Positions 35,531-43,903 of a DNA stretch of 64,000 nucleotides are shown here, piece by piece. Below the pieces are notes generated by a model. The model worked only from the letters and a program-made list of their open reading frames with translations. It was not told the origin of the DNA and made no database searches. A program made the translations under genes and the position numbers. How positions within the stretch are numbered: position 1 is the stretch's first letter; each line of letters opens with the position of its first letter. Source of the DNA: Hyphomicrobiales bacterium (GTDB lineage: Bacteria > Pseudomonadota > Alphaproteobacteria > Rhizobiales > Rhizobiaceae); the NCBI GenBank assembly GCA_900473805.1, contig UCMS01000012.1, positions 127,802 through 191,801 of the forward strand, given 5' to 3'.

Positions 35531-37582
35531 ATGGACGACAACGATCTCTTTTCCGGCATGCCGCTCGCCCAGAAGGTCGAGGCCGAGCCGACGCCAGCAC
35601 CTGTCGCGCAGCCTGCGCTACGGGCGGCACCGGCTACGCCCGCCTCGACAGGCGGTGACGATTACGGTGCATCCTCCATTCGCGTGCTAGAAGGCCTCGA
35701 ACCCGTGCGCATGCGTCCGGGCATGTACATCGGCGGCACCGACGAGAAGGCGCTGCACCACCTCTTTGCCGAAGTCATCGACAACTCGATGGACGAGGCT
35801 GTGGCCGGTCACGCCAATTTCATCGACGTGCATCTGGATGCCCAGGGATTCCTGACCGTCACCGACAACGGCCGTGGTATTCCCGTCGAACTGCATCCGC
35901 AGGTGCCGGGCAAATCGACGCTCGAAGTCATCATGACCAAGCTGCATGCCGGCGGCAAATTCGACGGCAAGGCTTACGAGACCTCCGGTGGTCTGCACGG
36001 CGTCGGCGTGTCCGTCGTCAATGCACTCTCGGACCTGCTCGAGGTCGAGGTCGCGCGCAATCGCAAGCTCTATCGTCAGACCTTCTCGCGCGGCATTCCG
36101 CAGGGCGGGCTCGAAGAGCTGGGCGAAGTGCACAACCGCCGCGGCACGCGCGTCCGTTTCCATCCGGATCCGCAAATCTTCGGGGATCATGCCAAATTCG
36201 ATCCCGGCCGGATCTTCCGCATGGCGCGGTCGAAGGCCTACCTCTTCGGCGGCGTCGAAATCCGCTGGTCCTGCGATCCGGGGATGGTGCCCGAGGGCGG
36301 CGACATTCCGGAGAAGGCCGTCTTCCACTTCCCCGGTGGCTTGAAGGACTATCTTGCCGCTACTCTCGGCAAGGAATTCACCGTCACGCGCGAAATCTTC
36401 GCCGGAAAAACGGAGAAGACCGGCGGCCATGGCGCGCTGGAATGGGCGGTCACCTGGTATGGCGGCGACCCGGCCCTGCATTCCTATTGTAATACGATCC
36501 CGACGCCAGAAGGTGGCACGCATGAGGCAGGCCTACGTATTGCGCTCACCAAGGGACTGAAGAACTACGCGGAACTGACGCAGAACAAGCGGGCGCAGCA
36601 TATCACCACCGACGACGTGATGATCTCGGCCGTCGGCATGCTCTCCGTCTTTATCCGCGAGCCGGAATTCGTCGGCCAGACCAAGGACAAGCTCGCTACT
36701 GTCGAAGCCCAGCGCATCGTCGAAAACGCGCTGCGCGATCCCTTCGACCACTATCTCGCCGACAATCCCAACGAAGCGGCCAAGCTGCTCGACTGGGTGA
36801 TCGAACGTGCGGAAGAGCGTCTGCGCCGCCGCAAGGAAAAGGAAGTCAATCGCAAGACGGCCGTACGCAAGCTGCGTCTGCCGGGCAAGCTTGCGGACTG
36901 CTCGCAGAACACGGCCGAAGGCGCGGAACTCTTCATCGTCGAAGGTGACTCCGCCGGCGGTTCGGCGAAGCAGGCGCGCAACCGTGCAAACCAGGCGATC
37001 CTGCCGCTGCGCGGCAAGATCCTGAACGTCGGCTCGGCAAGCCGCGAGAAGCTTATGGCCAACCAGCAGATCGCCGACTTGATCCAGGCGCTCGGCTGCG
37101 GGACGAGGTCCAAGTATCGGGACGAGGATCTGCGCTACGAGCGCATCATTGTCATGACCGATGCCGACGTCGACGGCGCCCATATCGCCTCGCTGCTGAT
37201 CACCTTCTTCTACCAGGAAATGCCGGAGCTCATCCGCGGGAACCACCTCTATCTCGCGGTGCCGCCGCTCTATGTCATCCGCCAGGGGGCAAAGACCGTC
37301 TATGCGCGCGACGACGCGCACCGCGCAGAATTGATGGAGACGGTATTTAAGGGCAAGAAGGTGGAGATCGGGCGCTTCAAAGGCCTCGGCGAAATGATGC
37401 CGGCGCAGCTTAAGGAAACGACGATGGATCCGGCCAAGCGCACGCTTTTGCGCGTCGGGATCGATGATGTCGATTTCGAGGGGACGCGAAATGCGGTGGA
37501 TGCCCTGATGGGAACCAAGCCGGAAGCGCGCTTCCGCTTCATCCAGGAACGCGCAGCCTTCGCGGAGAATCTGGATATCTGA
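35531..37582 (+). CDS. parE: DNA topoisomerase IV subunit B
   Basis: 683 residues from ATG 35531. After an Ala/Pro-rich extension (1-45), the GHKL ATPase contains EVIDNSMDEA, TVTDNGRGIPV and SGGLHGVGVSVVNALS. The TOPRIM region has ELFIVEGDSAGGSAKQARNR and MTDADVDGAHIASLLITFF, and the C-terminus carries IGRFKGLGEMMPAQLKETTMDP. The presence of IVEGDSAGGSAKQ without the long GyrB insert points to ParE. With ParC (not here) it unlinks daughter chromosomes. The frame continues upstream over the divergent hydrolase promoter but has no ParE character there. Confidence 0.95.
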   Translation: MDDNDLFSGMPLAQKVEAEPTPAPVAQPALRAAPATPASTGGDDYGASSIRVLEGLEPVRMRPGMYIGGTDEKALHHLFAEVIDNSMDEAVAGHANFIDVHLDAQGFLTVTDNGRGIPVELHPQVPGKSTLEVIMTKLHAGGKFDGKAYETSGGLHGVGVSVVNALSDLLEVEVARNRKLYRQTFSRGIPQGGLEELGEVHNRRGTRVRFHPDPQIFGDHAKFDPGRIFRMARSKAYLFGGVEIRWSCDPGMVPEGGDIPEKAVFHFPGGLKDYLAATLGKEFTVTREIFAGKTEKTGGHGALEWAVTWYGGDPALHSYCNTIPTPEGGTHEAGLRIALTKGLKNYAELTQNKRAQHITTDDVMISAVGMLSVFIREPEFVGQTKDKLATVEAQRIVENALRDPFDHYLADNPNEAAKLLDWVIERAEERLRRRKEKEVNRKTAVRKLRLPGKLADCSQNTAEGAELFIVEGDSAGGSAKQARNRANQAILPLRGKILNVGSASREKLMANQQIADLIQALGCGTRSKYRDEDLRYERIIVMTDADVDGAHIASLLITFFYQEMPELIRGNHLYLAVPPLYVIRQGAKTVYARDDAHRAELMETVFKGKKVEIGRFKGLGEMMPAQLKETTMDPAKRTLLRVGIDDVDFEGTRNAVDALMGTKPEARFRFIQERAAFAENLDI

Positions 37583-37677
37583 CCGCAAACCCGCCAAGGC
37601 GCGACATCGCTCGCGCTTGTGTCTTGGCCGATAATGCCCCATATGCAGGGGCATTAGGCAGAGGGGCGCAGACGATT

Positions 37678-38901
37678 GTGAGCCAGGTCGACCAACAGAA
37701 CCCGCAGAAGGGGCCGCGCTGGCTCGGCCAAGCGACGGCCAACCGCATCGCCCTGATCACGCCGATCTCGGTCGCCCGCTGGTTGCTCGTTCTGATCGGC
37801 ATTGCCGCGATCTATTTCTTCCACGGCTTCGTGGTACCCGTGCTCGCCTCGCTTGTCATTGCCTTCGCCAGCTGGCCGCTCTATCGCCGGCTGTTGAACA
37901 ACGTCAATGGCAACACCACGATCGGCGCGACCTGCGCCATCCTCTTCATCCTCGGCTTTCTCGTGGTTCCGATCGGAATTGCCATCAGTTATGCGGTGGA
38001 CGAGGTCCGGCAGTGGATCGGCTGGGCGCTGGAGGCCAATCGCGTGGGCGCACCGCCGCCGGCGTGGATTACCGCTCTGCCCTGGGCAGGAGAATGGCTC
38101 GCGGACAAGTGGCGGCTGCATGTGGGCGAACCGGGCTCGATCGGGGAGCTTATCCAGATCGTCAGCGGCGCCAATATCGGCAACATCTACAGGGCTGTGA
38201 TTGCGGCAGGCGACGGATTATTCCATCTGCTTTTGACTCTGCTCTTCATGTTGATCGCGCTTTTCTTCGTCTATCGCGACGGCGCGAATTTTGCCCGGCA
38301 GCTCGACCTTCTGGGTGAACGCATCCTGCCAAATCGCTGGGAACGGATCTCGCGCGTCGTTCCCGCGACGATCAGCTCGACCGTGACCGGCATGACGCTG
38401 ATTGCGATCGGCGAAGGTATCGTGCTCGGCATAGCCTACTGGCTCGCCGGGGTCCCCTCACCGGTAACGCTTGGCGTGATCACCGGCATCATGGCCCTAA
38501 TCCCAGGGGGAGCACCCCTCTCGTTTACCCTTGTGTCGATCTATCTCGCTGCCAGCGGCCAGCTGATCAACGGTCTGGCACTGTTTCTCTGGGGTTCGGT
38601 CGAACTCTTCATCGTCGATAAAACTGTGCGCCCGCGTCTGGTCGGGGGGCCAATCAAACTGCCTTTCCTTCCGACTTTCTTCGGCCTTGTCGGCGGTGTT
38701 AAGACCATGGGCTTTCTGGGACTTTTCATTGGTCCTGTTCTGATGGCGCTCTTAGTGTCGATCTGGCGCGAGTGGATCCGGGAAGTTGAACTCTCGGAAG
38801 ACCCGGTCGAGACAACACCGGCAGACCTTGGCGGACCCAAGGATGTCTCCGACCTTGTGGATACAGCCCCACCGCGGCCCCGCCACGTGTCATTGACCTG
38901 A
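37678..38901 (+). CDS. AI-2E family (PerM/YhhT-type) transporter
   Basis: 407 residues from GTG 37678 (AGAGGGG upstream); an in-frame TTG at 37624 would add 18. Eight or so membrane segments, with the family pattern in the C-terminal half: ATISSTVTGMTLIAIGEGIVLG, SPVTLGVITGIMALIPGGAPL and PRLVGGPIKLPFLPTFFGLVGGVKTMGFLGLFIGPVLMALL. Members export small solutes or ions; the AI-2 role of the founder is not general. It follows parE by 95 bases with no clear link in function. Confidence 0.87.
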   Translation: MSQVDQQNPQKGPRWLGQATANRIALITPISVARWLLVLIGIAAIYFFHGFVVPVLASLVIAFASWPLYRRLLNNVNGNTTIGATCAILFILGFLVVPIGIAISYAVDEVRQWIGWALEANRVGAPPPAWITALPWAGEWLADKWRLHVGEPGSIGELIQIVSGANIGNIYRAVIAAGDGLFHLLLTLLFMLIALFFVYRDGANFARQLDLLGERILPNRWERISRVVPATISSTVTGMTLIAIGEGIVLGIAYWLAGVPSPVTLGVITGIMALIPGGAPLSFTLVSIYLAASGQLINGLALFLWGSVELFIVDKTVRPRLVGGPIKLPFLPTFFGLVGGVKTMGFLGLFIGPVLMALLVSIWREWIREVELSEDPVETTPADLGGPKDVSDLVDTAPPRPRHVSLT

Positions 38902-39038
38902 GACGGCCAAAGCATCCAAACAGCGCGGTGCGGCGCGAGTGCTTCGCCTGGATCCAGCATAGATGCTGCCGGAAAGCCTTGTTTTGGCTTCAATCCTTGT
39001 GTTTCGTCGTAGCAACCAACCTTGGAGCGTCCGCGCCG

Positions 39039-39452
39039 ATGAAGACCGCCTTGATCATGATGACGATTTTGGGCTGTGACGATAGCGTTAGCCAATGTCA
39101 GTTCGTCGAAACCCCTCCGGAACGGTTTGTCTCGGTCGAACTGTGCGACGCTGCATCGGAGTCCGTGCTTGAGCGCTATGGAAACATCGCGTTCCCGACT
39201 GCGGTTGCAGTCTGTCAGGCGCCACCTCCGGAGGTTGCCGATGCTATAGCGGCGTCCACCGAGGCAAATACCGCCGCAGCGTCAGCCGCGAGCGCAGTGC
39301 TTGCTGAAGAACACAAGACTCTCACAGCACGCGCAATCGACAGCATTCGCGAAGTGCTGCCCGGCAGGGCCCAGTTCAAAATGATCTTTGAGACACCGAT
39401 CCACGTGGTCGCGGACAGTTACTCCTGGGTCGCCAAGAAAATCGTTCCGTGA
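39039..39452 (+). CDS. Small Cys-containing protein of unknown function
   Basis: 137 residues from ATG 39039; 37 further upstream codons are open but rich in Cys/Trp/Arg and unlike protein. I do not recognise a named family. The N-terminus, MKTALIMMTILGCDDSVSQCQFVE, has cysteines at 13 and 20 and two more later (in VELCDA and VAVCQAPP), suggesting metal or redox binding; a weak signal-peptide reading is possible but less likely because of the acidic residues. The middle is Ala-rich (AIAASTEANTAAASAASAVLAEE) and probably helical. It is convergent with the DUF2336 gene, 12 bases apart. Confidence 0.6.
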   Translation: MKTALIMMTILGCDDSVSQCQFVETPPERFVSVELCDAASESVLERYGNIAFPTAVAVCQAPPPEVADAIAASTEANTAAASAASAVLAEEHKTLTARAIDSIREVLPGRAQFKMIFETPIHVVADSYSWVAKKIVP

Positions 39453-39464
39453 CACCGAACGGTT

Positions 39465-40613
39465 TCAGGCGGCTGCGAGTGCAAGACCGGTTGCATAGTC
39501 CCGCGCCATGCGGCGCTCCTCGGCGATCGCCAGCCGTTCGACGATGTCGAGCAGCGCGCGTGCAGAATCGCTCAAATCCGTCCTCTCGCGATGGAGAGCG
39601 ATGAGCCGATGGGCGATGTTGTCGAGTTCCAAACCATCGGCGCCTATGAGGCTGCGCCACTGCATGATGGCGTCGATGAAGAGCACGCTCAGATCCCGCG
39701 ACAGGCCGGTTGCCTCCAGGAGGGCACGGACCGCGTGCAGACGTCCCGTGGCGAGAATGGCGCGTACGCGCCGCTCCTCGAGGCCTGAAAGCGTTTCGAT
39801 GGCTGCCGCAAAGAAGTCCGTCCGGCCGGCGCACAGCGCATGCATCAGGAAGGCCGGGGTCAGACGACCGGCTTGCCGCAACTGCTCCGTCAGCTGGTGC
39901 AACTCCTCGCCATGCACCTCCGAAAGCAGCGCGACTGTCGCGCTGTCGCCCGCCTCGCGGGCAATACGCTCCATACGGCGGCTTCCGACGGCTCCGAGCA
40001 CCAGCCCGGAACCGGACAGCGCTTCCGCTACGAACTGGACGAGGAGCTGGCGCAGACCTGCTGAGAGATCGTCCCGGTCCAGCAACAGGGCGCGGATACG
40101 CTGATCGCGACCGTGACGTTCGGCGATGCGCTTCAGGGTGAAGGGGGTGATGCGCGCGCCCGGATTCTCCAGCAGAACCTCCAGTTCGCAGGCATCTCCG
40201 ATCTCTGCGAGAGCCGCAGATACCGCAACACTCACCGTGCCGCGCGCGGCCACGAGCGCTCGTGTCTCGACCGTCCCCCTACCCGCGATATCGACGAGAT
40301 CGGCGTCTGTCAGGACAGGTGACAATAGTATGACTGTGGAGGCAATCTCGGGCTGGTCTTCCGAAAGCGACACCATCAGGCCGCGCGGCGCGCGCGGGTC
40401 AGACGCAAGGACTTCGGCAAGAGCGAGTCGAACCTGCGGCGAGGGATCATCAAGCAGATAGGTCATGGCGACGCGGGCAGCCTGCCGTTCTTCCGTCGAC
40501 ATCTGCGACTGCAGGTAAGCACGCGCAAGGGCGTTGGCGGCCTTTGCACGCTCCTGCGCCCTGGCGGTTTCGACCCATCTGAGAAATGCGGCAACGATCA
40601 CAGTCAGACCCAC
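39465..40613 (-). CDS. DUF2336 domain-containing protein
   Basis: 382 residues starting at GTG 40613. Almost wholly helical with HEAT-like repeats: RVAMTYLLDDPSPQVRLALAEVLASDPRAP and VETRALVAARGTVSVAVSAAL are typical of this alphaproteobacterial family. The segment GLEERRVRAILATGRLHAVRALLEATGLS also fits. No membrane helix beyond a weak hydrophobic start. The biological role is unknown; relatives are often near cell-cycle or motility genes. The gap before the flavin reductase gene is 80 bases. Confidence 0.8.
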   Translation of the reverse strand: MGLTVIVAAFLRWVETARAQERAKAANALARAYLQSQMSTEERQAARVAMTYLLDDPSPQVRLALAEVLASDPRAPRGLMVSLSEDQPEIASTVILLSPVLTDADLVDIAGRGTVETRALVAARGTVSVAVSAALAEIGDACELEVLLENPGARITPFTLKRIAERHGRDQRIRALLLDRDDLSAGLRQLLVQFVAEALSGSGLVLGAVGSRRMERIAREAGDSATVALLSEVHGEELHQLTEQLRQAGRLTPAFLMHALCAGRTDFFAAAIETLSGLEERRVRAILATGRLHAVRALLEATGLSRDLSVLFIDAIMQWRSLIGADGLELDNIAHRLIALHRERTDLSDSARALLDIVERLAIAEERRMARDYATGLALAAA

Positions 40614-40693
40614 TCGCTACGGACACGCAACCGGATCATCCCGGCTGAAAAGACCGTAGCGACAAAGTCTTTATGAAACGTTCACCACGTTTC

Positions 40694-41311
40694 TTAACCC
40701 GTCGGGCGTTGCGAGGGTCTTGCAAGCTCGATCAGCGGCGTGATGCCGGCGTAGTCCATATAGCCGGCCCTTAGGATCGGATCTGCGAGTGCCAGATCGA
40801 AGCGGCCATTGCGAATGACCGCCTCATCGATATGGACGCCCATGACCTGACCAAAGACCACATGACTATCCGTTTCAGCGCCGTCCACATCGCGCAGCGT
40901 CGTGATCATTGTCACGCGACATTCGAGCGCCGCCACGGCTTCGCCGACAAAGGGCGCGCTGACCAGAAGACCGTCGACGGCGGTCAGCCCGGACAGCTGA
41001 AATTCATCTGTGCCGTAAGGCACGGCCGCCGAAGAGACGCTCATTTTCTCCAGCAGGGCGCGGCTCGCGAAGCTCGTCGTGAAGACACCCGTCTCTGCGG
41101 CATTGCGCAGACTGTCCTTACGGCCGCTCGACGAGAACATCACCATTTTGGGGCGGTCGCCAACTGCGTTGAAGAAGGAGTAGGGCGAGAGGTTATTGCT
41201 TCCATCCCTCCCCCTGGTGCCGATCCAGCCAATCGGCCGGGGGGCCACGATCGCCTTGAATGGATCGTGGGCCATGCCATGCGCATTGCTCTCGGTATCG
41301 TAGAACATCAC
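40694..41311 (-). CDS. Flavin reductase family protein (FMN-binding split barrel)
   Basis: 205 residues. The FMN-binding segments [42 protein letters not shown] (about 22-65) and the conserved 'GVFTTSF' region are typical of the DIM6/NTAB group. These proteins reduce FMN with NAD(P)H or act as oxidoreductases. It overlaps the nitroreductase gene by four bases, so the two are translated together; a flavin reductase feeding a partner flavoenzyme is a reasonable inference. Confidence 0.87.
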   Translation of the reverse strand: MMFYDTESNAHGMAHDPFKAIVAPRPIGWIGTRGRDGSNNLSPYSFFNAVGDRPKMVMFSSSGRKDSLRNAAETGVFTTSFASRALLEKMSVSSAAVPYGTDEFQLSGLTAVDGLLVSAPFVGEAVAALECRVTMITTLRDVDGAETDSHVVFGQVMGVHIDEAVIRNGRFDLALADPILRAGYMDYAGITPLIELARPSQRPTG

Positions 41312-41892
41312 TCCGCATCGCCCTGCCAGGTCACGACGTCTGCGAGAGCGGGACGCGGTCGCTCAACGATGGGGAAGTCCGTGGAACCGATATGGATGAA
41401 ACCGGCAACCTTCTCCCCAGGCTTGATCCCCAGGAGCGGATAGGCGCGTTCATCGAAGGCGAACCATTCCGTCAGCCAGTTGGAGACATAGCCATGGGCA
41501 TTGGCAGCCATCAGGAGGTTGAGGCAAACGGCGCCGACAGACATGACCTGCTCCCATTCAGGGATCTTGGCGTGCGGCGCTGCCGTTGAGACGACGGCAA
41601 TCACCACCGGGGCGCGGGTAAATCGGGCGCGCTCCACCTCGATCATCTCGTCGGACAGCTCGGGGTTTTTCTCCAACGCCATGGTCAGCAGTTCCCGACC
41701 AATGCGGGCGCGTTCTTCGCCCCGATAAACGATAAAGCGCCACGGTGCCAACTTGCCGTGGTCGGGCACACGCACCGCAAGCGACAGAATCGATTCGATC
41801 TCGGAACGGTTCGGGCCGGGCTCGCGCATCTGAAATGCAGGCACGGAGCGGCGAACAGCCAGATAATCGAGCAGTTTGATGTCATTTCTCAT
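41308..41892 (-). CDS. Nitroreductase family protein
   Basis: 194 residues. Begins with [21 protein letters not shown], where the paired arginines of the FMN site (VRRSV) are in place, followed by [21 protein letters not shown] and, near residue 115, [23 protein letters not shown]. This is the NAD(P)H-dependent, FMN-containing nitroreductase fold; the physiological substrate is unknown. It is the first gene of a two-gene unit with the flavin reductase. Confidence 0.9.
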   Translation of the reverse strand: MRNDIKLLDYLAVRRSVPAFQMREPGPNRSEIESILSLAVRVPDHGKLAPWRFIVYRGEERARIGRELLTMALEKNPELSDEMIEVERARFTRAPVVIAVVSTAAPHAKIPEWEQVMSVGAVCLNLLMAANAHGYVSNWLTEWFAFDERAYPLLGIKPGEKVAGFIHIGSTDFPIVERPRPALADVVTWQGDAE

Positions 41893-41993
41893 CGATGATA
41901 ACCTTTGTCAGTCCTGTGGGAACAAGACCGGTCTTGAAATTGCCACGGCATTCGGTTTGAAGTTGCCGGCATTGGGAAGGAAGTCAACAGACA

Positions 41994-42953
41994 GTGCATC
42001 GCATGACCTGCCAAGGAATTCTTGCCCGCGTTTTCGTCGGGCTTTGCGTGGCCCTCACGGCTGCGCCCGAGACCCGTTCGCAGGAAGCGTTCGAGACGTT
42101 CAAACAGTTGAACGGATCGACCAAGATGCCGAAGCTGAAAGCTTTTTCCGCTCCCGGCGCGGATGCACTCGCGCCGATCAGCCAGGGCCGCAGCGTCAAG
42201 CTGGAAGCCAAGCTGACGAGTAAGAGCGATCCCATGCAGCATGGTCTGTCGTGGCGCGTCTTCAGCCCGATCCCGGGCGCCGACGGTAAGCTGCCGCTGC
42301 TCGCCAGCGCCGAAGGCGGCTCTGCGGCCTTCCAGCTCGCGCCCGGCGACTATTTCGTCAATGTCTCCTTCGGCCGCGCGGGCGCCACCAAGAAACTCAA
42401 CGTGCCTGCGGTCGGCGACGTCGAAGAACAGGTAATGGTTCTCGACGCGGGCGGCCTGACGCTCAACGCCATATCGGGCACCGATTCCCATATCCCGGAC
42501 AAGCAGCTCAGCTTTGACATCTATTCCTCCGAGGTGCGCGAGGACGGCGAGCGCGGCCTGGTTGTCGCGGATGTGAAGCCGAATACTATCGTTCGCCTCA
42601 ATGCCGGCACCTATCACGTGGTCTCCGAATATGGTGCGGTCAATGCGGTGGTTCGTGCCGACATTTCTGTCGAGGCGGGCGAATTGACGGAAGCAACGAT
42701 CCAGCACCGTGCCTCGCAGATCGGCTTCAAGCTGGTTTCGGAACCCGGCGGCGAAGCCATTGCCGATACCGCCTGGTCGGTCCTGACATCCGGCGGCGAT
42801 ATCGTTGCCGAAAGCGTCAGCGCCTTTCCGGTGATGGTCCTGTCCGAAGGGCAGTACACCGTGGTCGCCCGCAACAAGGACAAGATCTACCAGAAAGACT
42901 TCGACGTCACCGCCGGCAGCAACATGGATGTCGAACTTCCGCTGACGCAATGA
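41994..42953 (+). CDS. Exported protein of unknown function
   Basis: 319 residues from GTG 41994 (AAGGAAG 11 bases upstream); ATG 42003 is the other start. The N-terminus (MTCQGILARVFVGLCVALTAAPETRSQEAF) looks like a signal peptide cut near residue 25-30. The rest is rich in beta-strand patterns and short repeats of the type 'LAPGDYFVNVSFGRAGATKKLNV' and 'LSEGQYTVVARNKDKIYQKDF', resembling Ig-like/carboxypeptidase-regulatory folds. Two or three such modules seem present. No enzyme motif was found. Probably a periplasmic or surface protein. It stands alone, divergent from the nitroreductase gene and convergent with the acyltransferase. Confidence 0.7.
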   Translation: MHRMTCQGILARVFVGLCVALTAAPETRSQEAFETFKQLNGSTKMPKLKAFSAPGADALAPISQGRSVKLEAKLTSKSDPMQHGLSWRVFSPIPGADGKLPLLASAEGGSAAFQLAPGDYFVNVSFGRAGATKKLNVPAVGDVEEQVMVLDAGGLTLNAISGTDSHIPDKQLSFDIYSSEVREDGERGLVVADVKPNTIVRLNAGTYHVVSEYGAVNAVVRADISVEAGELTEATIQHRASQIGFKLVSEPGGEAIADTAWSVLTSGGDIVAESVSAFPVMVLSEGQYTVVARNKDKIYQKDFDVTAGSNMDVELPLTQ

Positions 42954-42959
42954 GCCGCT

Positions 42960-43799
42960 TCAGGCGGCCCTGCGAAAGCGTCGGCGCTCAACCGGGGCCA
43001 TGCTGAAGACGGCGCCGAACAAGCGGGCGAGCAAGTCCTTGCGATCGACGAAGGCGCTGAGTTCTTCCCAAGAAATCATCGGGCCAACCCGTGCGGCGAT
43101 CGACGAACCCGACAGCTTGCGAAATTCACGGATCAGCAATGACACCCGCAATGTCAGGGAAATCTTGCTGGCAAGGTGGAATAGCCGGCCGTTCTGGCCT
43201 TCGAAATAGATGGGCACCACATTCGCTTTGGCAGCCTGGATGAGTTTGGCCGGGAACATCTTCCACGGCAGGTCTTCGGCACGGCCGAACCCTTTTTTCG
43301 CAGTCGCCACGCCACCGGCCGGGAAGATCACGACCGTTACGCCTTCCTTCAGCAGACGAAGCGCCTCATGGCGGGTCTGCATGTTGATGGCGAGCGCTTC
43401 CTTGGTCTCCTCGAAGGAGACAGGCAGCGAATAGGGTGCCATTTCAGGCACCTTCAAGAGTTCATTGTTGATGAGCACTCGGAAGGGACGCCCAAGCTGC
43501 TCCGCCAGCGCCAGCACGGCAATCCCGTCACCGATTCCGAAAGGGTGATTCGCCACCATGACGATGGGGCCTTCCGGAATGTTTTCCGGCGGCCATGTGC
43601 CCTGGACCTTGAGATCGACATGGATGAGATCGAGCATCTTGCCGAACACACGGTCAGTCTTGCCGACGATGTCGTTGCGCCAGATTTCGTAGAGACGGGT
43701 GAAACGGTCGCGGCCTGACAGGCCTTCGATCGATCGGATAAACCAGCGCTTCAGCTTGGGATCGCGCGCGTTGGCATAGGACAGTTCATTGAACTTCAC
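42960..43799 (-). CDS. Lysophospholipid/hemolysin-type acyltransferase (PlsC superfamily)
   Basis: 279 residues from GTG 43799, with GAGG seven bases upstream; the longer frame is not needed. The acyltransferase motif reads NHPFGIGDG (His, five residues, Asp), the HX5D variant common in the OlsA/hemolysin-like subgroup, with the glycine-rich FPAGGVATAKKGFG motif III about 80 residues later. It should acylate lysophospholipids or lyso-ornithine lipids; no OlsB-type partner is beside it, so I leave the substrate open. It is convergent with the exported protein gene (6 bases). Confidence 0.83.
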   Translation of the reverse strand: MKFNELSYANARDPKLKRWFIRSIEGLSGRDRFTRLYEIWRNDIVGKTDRVFGKMLDLIHVDLKVQGTWPPENIPEGPIVMVANHPFGIGDGIAVLALAEQLGRPFRVLINNELLKVPEMAPYSLPVSFEETKEALAINMQTRHEALRLLKEGVTVVIFPAGGVATAKKGFGRAEDLPWKMFPAKLIQAAKANVVPIYFEGQNGRLFHLASKISLTLRVSLLIREFRKLSGSSIAARVGPMISWEELSAFVDRKDLLARLFGAVFSMAPVERRRFRRAA

Positions 43800-43860
43800 G
43801 AAGACACCTCGGTGGCCGTACGACAATCATGATACTGTCATATGCAGTTTTGATGACAAG

Positions 43861-43893
43861 TGTCTGACAGGGCGCTCGACGCCCTGTCAGACA
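43861..43893 (-). terminator. Terminator hairpin of thrS
   Basis: Perfect 14-base stem TGTCTGACAGGGCG / CGCCCTGTCAGACA with loop CTCGA, 11 bases after the thrS stop. The tail on the minus strand (CTTGTCATC) is poor in T, so termination may depend on the strong stem. Confidence 0.7.
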
Positions 43894-43903
43894 AAGTCTT
43901 TCT

